Below are positions 5,159-9,266 of a stretch of 9,266 nucleotides of DNA, one piece after another. A program made the translations under genes and the position numbers. Within the stretch, counting starts at the first letter, position 1; each line of letters opens with the position of its first letter. Origin of the DNA: Actinomycetota bacterium (GTDB lineage Bacteria; Actinomycetota; Actinomycetes; Actinomycetales; Microbacteriaceae); the NCBI GenBank assembly GCA_016870695.1, contig VGAV01000067.1, forward strand, positions 1-9,266. The letters run 5' to 3'. The notes beneath the pieces were generated by a model. It worked only from the letters and a program-made list of their open reading frames with translations, made no database searches and had not been told where the DNA came from.

Positions 5159-7405
5159 TCACCAGATGGTGACGCGTTGGTCCTCGTCGAGCCACAGGGC
5201 ATCGCCCTCGGTGACGTCGAACGCTTCGTAGAACGCCTCGATATTACGCACGATCTGATTGCACCGGAACTCGTTCGGCGAGTGCGGGTCGATCGTGAGC
5301 AGCCGGATCGTCTCGGCCTCCCGGCCCTTCTGCTGCCACACCTGCGCCCAGCTCAGCAGCAGCCGCTGGATGCCCGTGTACCCGTCGACCACCGGGCCGT
5401 CCGCCGCCGGACCGTCGACCACCGCGGCGTCCCCCGCCGGGGCCTCGGGGAGGGATGCCGCCCTCTCCGAGCCGTCGTCGGTGCGCGCGAGCGCGGCGTC
5501 GTCGTCCGACGCGTCGAGGGTGCCCTCCGCGGCGTGCGCGGCCGCGTCGCCGTCGGAGGCGGTCTCGGCGGCGGCACCCTCGTCCGAGGCGGTGTCGTCG
5601 GCCGCGGCGGTCTCGTCGGTCGTGACGTCGGACCCGGCGTCGTCGTCCGCGGTCGACAGGGACCCCGCCGGGGCGGCATCCGGAGTCGACTCCAGCGACA
5701 GACGGTACGCCGCGATGGCGATGCCCAGCCCGCCGAGGTCGCCGATGTTCTCACCGATCGTGAGGGCGCCGTTGACGTGGTGCTCCTCGCCGAGGCCCTG
5801 CGGGACGAGCGCGTCGTACTGGGCGATGAGGGCCTTGGTCCGCTCCTCGAACGCGGCGCGGTCGGCATCCGTCCACCAGTCGCGGAGGGACCCGTCGCCG
5901 TCGAAGCGGCTGCCCTGGTCGTCGAAGCCGTGACCGATCTCGTGACCGATGACCGCCCCGATCCCGCCGTAGTTGGCGGCGGCGTCGCGGTCGGCGTCGA
6001 AGAAGGGGTACTGCAGGATCGCGGCGGGGAAGACGATCTCGTTCATCAGCGGGTTGTAGTACGCGTTGACCGTCTGCGGGGTCATGTACCACTCGTCGCG
6101 GTCGATCGGCCGGCCCACCTTGGCGAGCTGGCGGTCGTGGTCCCACACGTGCGCCCGGCGCACGTTCCCGACGAGGTCCGCGGCGTCGATCTCGAGGTCC
6201 GAGTAGTCCTTCCACCGCACGGGGTAGCCGATCTTCGGGGTGAACGCGTCGAGCTTGGCGAGCGCGCGCTCCCGGGTCTCGGGGGTCATCCACTCCAGGG
6301 AGGAGATCGACCGGCGGTAGGCCTCGATGAGGTTGTCGACGAGGACGTCCATCTCCTCCTTGGCCGTCGGCGGGAAGTGCCGCTCGACATAGACCTTGCC
6401 GACCGCCTCGCCCAGGGCGGCCTCGACGAGGCTGACGCCGCGCTTCCAGCGCTCCCGGTTCACGGGGACACCGGTCAGCTGCGTGCCGTAGAACGCGAAG
6501 TTCTCGGCGACGAACGGCTCCGACAGGAAGGCCGCGGACGCGTGCACGATCTTGAACCGCAGCCACGCCTTCCAATCCTCGAGGCGGTCCTCGCGCAGGA
6601 GCGCGCCGAGCGACTCGACGAAGCTCGGCTGGTAGACGACGGCCTCGGCGAAGACGTCGTCGTAGCCGGGGGCGACCCCCGCACGCCACGGCTCGAGGTC
6701 GACGCCGGCGAGGGCGACCGTCTCGTCCCAGGTCTTGAGGTTGTACGTCTTGACCGCGTCGCGGCTGTCCTCGCGCGACCAGTGGTGGCCGGCCAGCTCG
6801 GACTCGAGCGCGAAGATGCGCGCGGCGGCCTCGGCGGGCTCGGCGACCCCGGCAAGATCGAGGATGCGCTCGATGTGCGCGCGGTAGGCGGCGCGGGTCT
6901 CCTCGAAGTTGTCGAGACGGTAGTAGCTCTCGTCGGGCATCGACAGCCCGCCCTGGTAGAGCACCGGCACGTAGCGCGTCGGGTCGCCCGGATCGGGCTC
7001 CACGAACAGCGTGATCAGGCCGCTGATCCCGTCGCGTTCCAGCTCGCCGGTGAGGCGGAGGAGGGATGCCACGTCCCCGACCTCGTCGACGCGGTCGAGC
7101 TGCGCGGCGAGCGGCGTGCGGCCGAGCTCCTCGATGCGGTCGGTGTCCATGAAGCTCGCGAAGAGGTCGCCGATCTTGCGGGCCTCGCTGCCCACCTCGG
7201 CATCCTGCGACTCCTCGACGATCGCGCGGACGTGCTTCTCGGCCTGCTCCGCGATGAGGTGGAAGGAGCCCCAGCGGGCCTTGTCGTCGGGGATCTCGGT
7301 GCGCTCCAGCCAACGTCCGTTCACGTGGCGGAACAGATCGTCCTGCGGGCGGATCTCGTCACTCAGCTCGTCGAGGGCGAGTCCGGAGCGGGGGGTCTCG
7401 GTCAT
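5159..7405 (-). CDS. M13 family zinc metallopeptidase (neprilysin/PepO type)
   Basis: This 748-residue endopeptidase probably degrades oligopeptides. It has no signal peptide or transmembrane anchor, so it is predicted cytoplasmic. The M13 N-terminal domain runs from about 18 to 400 (starts near PQDDLFRHVNGRWLE). The catalytic domain runs from about 440 to 748 with NAYYNP (447-452), the zinc motif HEIGH (488-492; zinc ligands His488 and His492, catalytic Glu489) and ENIGDLGG (Glu552 zinc ligand, Asp556). Arg720 in the HSPNEF...IVRN segment corresponds to the substrate-binding Arg717 of neprilysin. The end, RVTIW, is family-like. All catalytic residues are present. Unusual is a 101-residue Ala/Asp-rich insertion at about 573-673. 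The ATG at 7405 follows a -10 box by 6 bases. It is likely co-transcribed with the downstream beta-lactamase-fold gene and diverges from the MATE gene. Confidence 0.95.
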   Translation of the reverse strand: MTETPRSGLALDELSDEIRPQDDLFRHVNGRWLERTEIPDDKARWGSFHLIAEQAEKHVRAIVEESQDAEVGSEARKIGDLFASFMDTDRIEELGRTPLAAQLDRVDEVGDVASLLRLTGELERDGISGLITLFVEPDPGDPTRYVPVLYQGGLSMPDESYYRLDNFEETRAAYRAHIERILDLAGVAEPAEAAARIFALESELAGHHWSREDSRDAVKTYNLKTWDETVALAGVDLEPWRAGVAPGYDDVFAEAVVYQPSFVESLGALLREDRLEDWKAWLRFKIVHASAAFLSEPFVAENFAFYGTQLTGVPVNRERWKRGVSLVEAALGEAVGKVYVERHFPPTAKEEMDVLVDNLIEAYRRSISSLEWMTPETRERALAKLDAFTPKIGYPVRWKDYSDLEIDAADLVGNVRRAHVWDHDRQLAKVGRPIDRDEWYMTPQTVNAYYNPLMNEIVFPAAILQYPFFDADRDAAANYGGIGAVIGHEIGHGFDDQGSRFDGDGSLRDWWTDADRAAFEERTKALIAQYDALVPQGLGEEHHVNGALTIGENIGDLGGLGIAIAAYRLSLESTPDAAPAGSLSTADDDAGSDVTTDETAAADDTASDEGAAAETASDGDAAAHAAEGTLDASDDDAALARTDDGSERAASLPEAPAGDAAVVDGPAADGPVVDGYTGIQRLLLSWAQVWQQKGREAETIRLLTIDPHSPNEFRCNQIVRNIEAFYEAFDVTEGDALWLDEDQRVTIW

Positions 7406-7411
7406 GGAGAC

Positions 7412-7417
7412 AGAATA
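7412..7417 (-). promoter_or_regulatory. Putative -10 box, leaderless promoter of the M13 peptidase
   Basis: On the minus strand TATTCT ends 6 bases before the ATG at 7405, the same geometry as the other leaderless-type starts here. No good -35 element lies 16-18 bases upstream; that position is instead occupied by a perfect inverted repeat (7423-7438). Confidence 0.5.
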
Positions 7418-7422
7418 TGTGC

Positions 7423-7438
7423 CCCGCATCGGTGCGGG
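7423..7438. repeat. Perfect inverted repeat between the peptidase and MATE promoters
   Basis: CCCGCA (7423-7428) and TGCGGG (7433-7438) are perfect 6-base arms around TCGG. The repeat sits just upstream of the peptidase -10 box, covering roughly -13 to -28 of that promoter, where a repressor site would lie. The intergenic region is 90 bases and serves both directions. Confidence 0.4.
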
Positions 7439-7483
7439 CGCGGGGTGGACACGCCGTGCCATCGGCATCCCGTCCGCCCGCCC

Positions 7484-7489
7484 TAGGCT
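7484..7489 (+). promoter_or_regulatory. Putative -10 box, leaderless promoter of the MATE gene
   Basis: TAGGCT ends 6 bases before the GTG at 7496. A partial -35, TCGGCA (7462-7467), lies 16 bases upstream. The GGAGG touching the GTG has no spacing and cannot act as a normal Shine-Dalgarno, supporting leaderless initiation. Confidence 0.5.
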
Positions 7490-7495
7490 CGGAGG

Positions 7496-8818
7496 GTGAC
7501 GAGCAGGCCCACCCTGAACCGCGAAATCCTGCGCCTGGCCCTGCCCGCGCTCGGCGCGCTGATCGCGGAGCCGCTGTTCCTCATCGTCGACTCCGCCATG
7601 GTCGGCCACCTCGGCGTCGCCCCGCTGGCCGGTCTCGGCATCGCCGGTGCGGTCCTGCACACGGTCGTCGGCCTCATGGTGTTCCTCGCATACTCGACGA
7701 CCCCCGCCGTCGCCCGCCGCTTCGGCGCGGGCGAGTTCGGCCGCGCGGTGTCGGTCGGGATCGACGGCATGTGGCTCGCGCTCACGCTGGGCGCGGTCCT
7801 CGCCCTGGCCGGTGTGCTGACGACCCCGGCCATCGTCGACGTGTTCGGCGCCGCGCCCGACGTCGCCGAACAGGCGCGTGTCTACCTGTCGATCTCGATG
7901 TGGGGCCTGCCGGCGATGCTCATCGTCTTCGCCGCGACGGGCCTCCTGCGCGGCATGCAGGACACCGTCACCCCCCTGTGGATCGCCGGGCTCGGCTTCG
8001 GCGCGAACGCGCTGCTGAACGCCCTCTTCATCTACGGTTTCGGCTGGGGCGTCGCGGGGTCCGCGGCGGGGACGGTCGTCGCCCAATGGGGGATGGTCGG
8101 CGCCTACGTGGTCGTCGTCGGTCGACTCGCCCGCCGGCACGAGGCATCCCTGCGCCCCGAGCGGGCCGGGCTCAGCGGGACCGCTCAATCCGGCGGCTGG
8201 CTGTTCCTGCGCACGCTGAGCCTGCGCGCGGCCTTCCTCGCGACGGTCGCCGTCGCCACCGGCCTCGGCTCGGCCGAGCTGGCCGGATGGCAGATCGCGT
8301 TCACCATCTTCTCCACGGCCGCGTTCGCCCTCGACGCCCTCGCGATCGCCGCGCAGGCGCTCGTCGGCAAGGCGCTCGGCGCCGGCGACCACGACAGCGT
8401 CACGCGCGTGCTCGGTCGCACCGTCGCGTGGGGCGTCTGGTTCGGCGTGATCGTCGGTGGCCTCATCGCGGCGGCGTCCGGCGTCATCGGCATCCTCTTC
8501 ACGGGGGATGCCGCGGTGGCGGCCCTCATCCAGCCGGCGTTGCTCGTGCTCGCGGTGGCCCAGCCGCTCGCGGCCTTCGTCTTCGTCCTCGACGGAGTGC
8601 TGATCGGCGCGGGCGATGCTCGGTACCTCGCGCTCGCGGGCGTGCTCAACCTCGTGCCCTACATTCCCGCCCTTCTTCTCGTCGCCGCCCTCGCCGGCGG
8701 CGGCGCCGGAGGATTGGTCTGGCTGGCCGCCGCCTTCTTCGGCGTGTACCTGCTCGCGCGCGCCGTGACGTTGGGCCTGCGCGTGCGGGGTCGGGCCTGG
8801 ATGACGGCGGGAGCGTGA
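7496..8818 (+). CDS. MATE family efflux transporter, DinF-like
   Basis: This 440-residue inner-membrane protein has about 12 hydrophobic segments judged by eye. Family members export cationic drugs or metabolites using a proton or sodium gradient. The start (LNREILRLALPALGALIAEP) and VDSAMVGHLG (residues 31-40) match the conserved first-helix region of MATE proteins. GVAGSAAGTVVAQW and LAGWQIAFTIFSTAAFALDALAIAAQALVGKALGAGD (in two pieces: LAGWQIAF, then AIAAQALVGKALGAGD) match DinF-type members. Length and repeat layout are complete, with no visible break. The GTG start is chosen from the -10 spacing and because the family's first helix begins shortly after it. It diverges from the peptidase gene and is followed after 49 bases by a lipoprotein gene with its own apparent promoter. 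The substrate is unknown. Confidence 0.93.
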   Translation: MTSRPTLNREILRLALPALGALIAEPLFLIVDSAMVGHLGVAPLAGLGIAGAVLHTVVGLMVFLAYSTTPAVARRFGAGEFGRAVSVGIDGMWLALTLGAVLALAGVLTTPAIVDVFGAAPDVAEQARVYLSISMWGLPAMLIVFAATGLLRGMQDTVTPLWIAGLGFGANALLNALFIYGFGWGVAGSAAGTVVAQWGMVGAYVVVVGRLARRHEASLRPERAGLSGTAQSGGWLFLRTLSLRAAFLATVAVATGLGSAELAGWQIAFTIFSTAAFALDALAIAAQALVGKALGAGDHDSVTRVLGRTVAWGVWFGVIVGGLIAAASGVIGILFTGDAAVAALIQPALLVLAVAQPLAAFVFVLDGVLIGAGDARYLALAGVLNLVPYIPALLLVAALAGGGAGGLVWLAAAFFGVYLLARAVTLGLRVRGRAWMTAGA

Positions 8819-8854
8819 GGCATCCCTCCCCTGGTCGTTCCCAGCCGCGGGGCG

Positions 8855-8860
8855 TACGGT
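8855..8860 (+). promoter_or_regulatory. Putative -10 box, leaderless promoter of the lipoprotein gene
   Basis: TACGGT ends 7 bases before the ATG at 8868. No convincing -35 is visible, and the purine-poor GCGGGGC between box and ATG is not a good Shine-Dalgarno. The gene can therefore be transcribed separately from the MATE gene. Confidence 0.4.
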
Positions 8861-8867
8861 GCGGGGC

Positions 8868-9266
8868 ATGAGGTCGTCCCGCTCGGCCGTCGTCGCCGTC
8901 CTGTCCCTGTCCGCCGTCCTGCTGGCCGGCTGCACCGGCGCGGCCGACGAGTCCGCGCCGTCCTCGTCCGCTCCGGATGCGAGCCCGACCGCGCGGGCCA
9001 CCGCCACCCCGACCGTGACCGTGTCGCCGCCGACAGCGCCGGACGCACTCCCCCGGGACGCGGCATCGCTGCAGGCGTGGGCGGCTCTCGCTCTGCCCGA
9101 GAACGCGCTGGGCGGCAGCACTGTTATCGCCCGCGGCACGGGCCAGGTCGGTGAGACGGGCGCCAGCGTGACGCTCCCCGAGGACGCGGGAGCGTTCGAG
9201 GTGGTCCTCGCGTGCCAGAGCCTCGACGGGTCCGCGCTCGGAGTGCGGTTCGGCTCGCCGGGCGAG
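8868..9266 (+). CDS. Putative lipoprotein, incomplete at window end
   Basis: The reading frame is open from the ATG at 8868 to the last base (133 codons, no stop), so the gene runs beyond the window. The N-terminus is a lipoprotein signal: MRSSR, a hydrophobic core (SAVVAVLSLSAVLLA), then the lipobox LAGC with Cys22 as the lipidation site. A Ser/Thr/Ala/Pro-rich linker (about 23-65) typical of actinobacterial surface lipoproteins follows. From about residue 68 a folded domain appears to begin (LQAWAALALPENALGG), with a beta-like stretch and a further cysteine, Cys116, in VVLACQSLDGS. The product should be anchored to the outer face of the cytoplasmic membrane. I do not recognise the domain and assign no function. 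Confidence 0.8.
   Translation, partial: MRSSRSAVVAVLSLSAVLLAGCTGAADESAPSSSAPDASPTARATATPTVTVSPPTAPDALPRDAASLQAWAALALPENALGGSTVIARGTGQVGETGASVTLPEDAGAFEVVLACQSLDGSALGVRFGSPGE

Noticed and set aside
5177..7486. Very long plus-strand open frame (769 codons) antisense to the M13 peptidase
   Set aside because: It mirrors the peptidase frame, is extremely Val/Arg/Gly-rich, and has no family features. Long antisense frames are expected in GC-rich coding DNA, and the minus strand encodes a clear M13 enzyme.
8819..8867. Possible terminator after the MATE gene
   Set aside because: Only CTGG...CCAG (4-base arms, 6-base loop) is visible; too weak to call.
7406..9139. Open minus-strand frame continuing upstream of the peptidase ATG, suggesting a 1326-residue protein
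   Set aside because: The extra 577 codons are antisense to the MATE and lipoprotein genes and are low-complexity Arg/Glu/Gly sequence. The M13 family starts at the ATG at 7405, which also has a -10 box in place.

Overview
The window is high-GC, densely packed chromosomal DNA. Its composition, its codon use and its leaderless-type starts (a -10 box 6-7 nt before the first codon) point to an actinobacterium, probably Microbacteriaceae (Microbacterium-like). That placement is inference. I see no mobile element, CRISPR array, rRNA or tRNA gene, and no intergenic gap longer than about 155 bases.

Layout. (1) 56-943, plus strand: purU, formyltetrahydrofolate deformylase. It converges on a minus-strand pair, separated by a strong stem-loop at 954-987. 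(2) The minus-strand pair is an unrecognised 92-residue protein (1894-2172) followed 14 bases later by a protein with a degenerate FHA domain (995-1879). (3) Diverging from that pair is a plus-strand, 4-base-overlapping pair: an ArsR-like winged-helix regulator (2328-2852) and a DHA3-type MFS transporter (2849-4144), with a well-formed promoter in front. (4) Converging on the MFS gene with a 4-base gap is a minus-strand unit. It holds an M13 (neprilysin/PepO-type) zinc metallopeptidase (5159-7405) and then a class A beta-lactamase-fold protein (4149-5117) that has lost its catalytic residues. (5) Diverging from the peptidase is a DinF-like MATE transporter (7496-8818), followed by the start of a lipoprotein gene (8868 to the window edge, incomplete).

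How the genes may work together. The regulator and MFS transporter look like a self-contained, locally regulated efflux module. The peptidase and the dead beta-lactamase-like protein both lack export signals and appear to be co-oriented cytoplasmic proteins. The rest are ordinary housekeeping or accessory genes.

I found no convincing new multi-gene system. The best leads are the beta-lactamase-fold pseudoenzyme, a 101-residue acidic Ala/Asp-rich insertion inside the catalytic domain of the M13 peptidase, the FHA protein lacking phosphothreonine-binding residues next to an unknown small protein, a recurring leaderless promoter pattern, and an over-represented heptamer (GGATGCC/GGCATCC).
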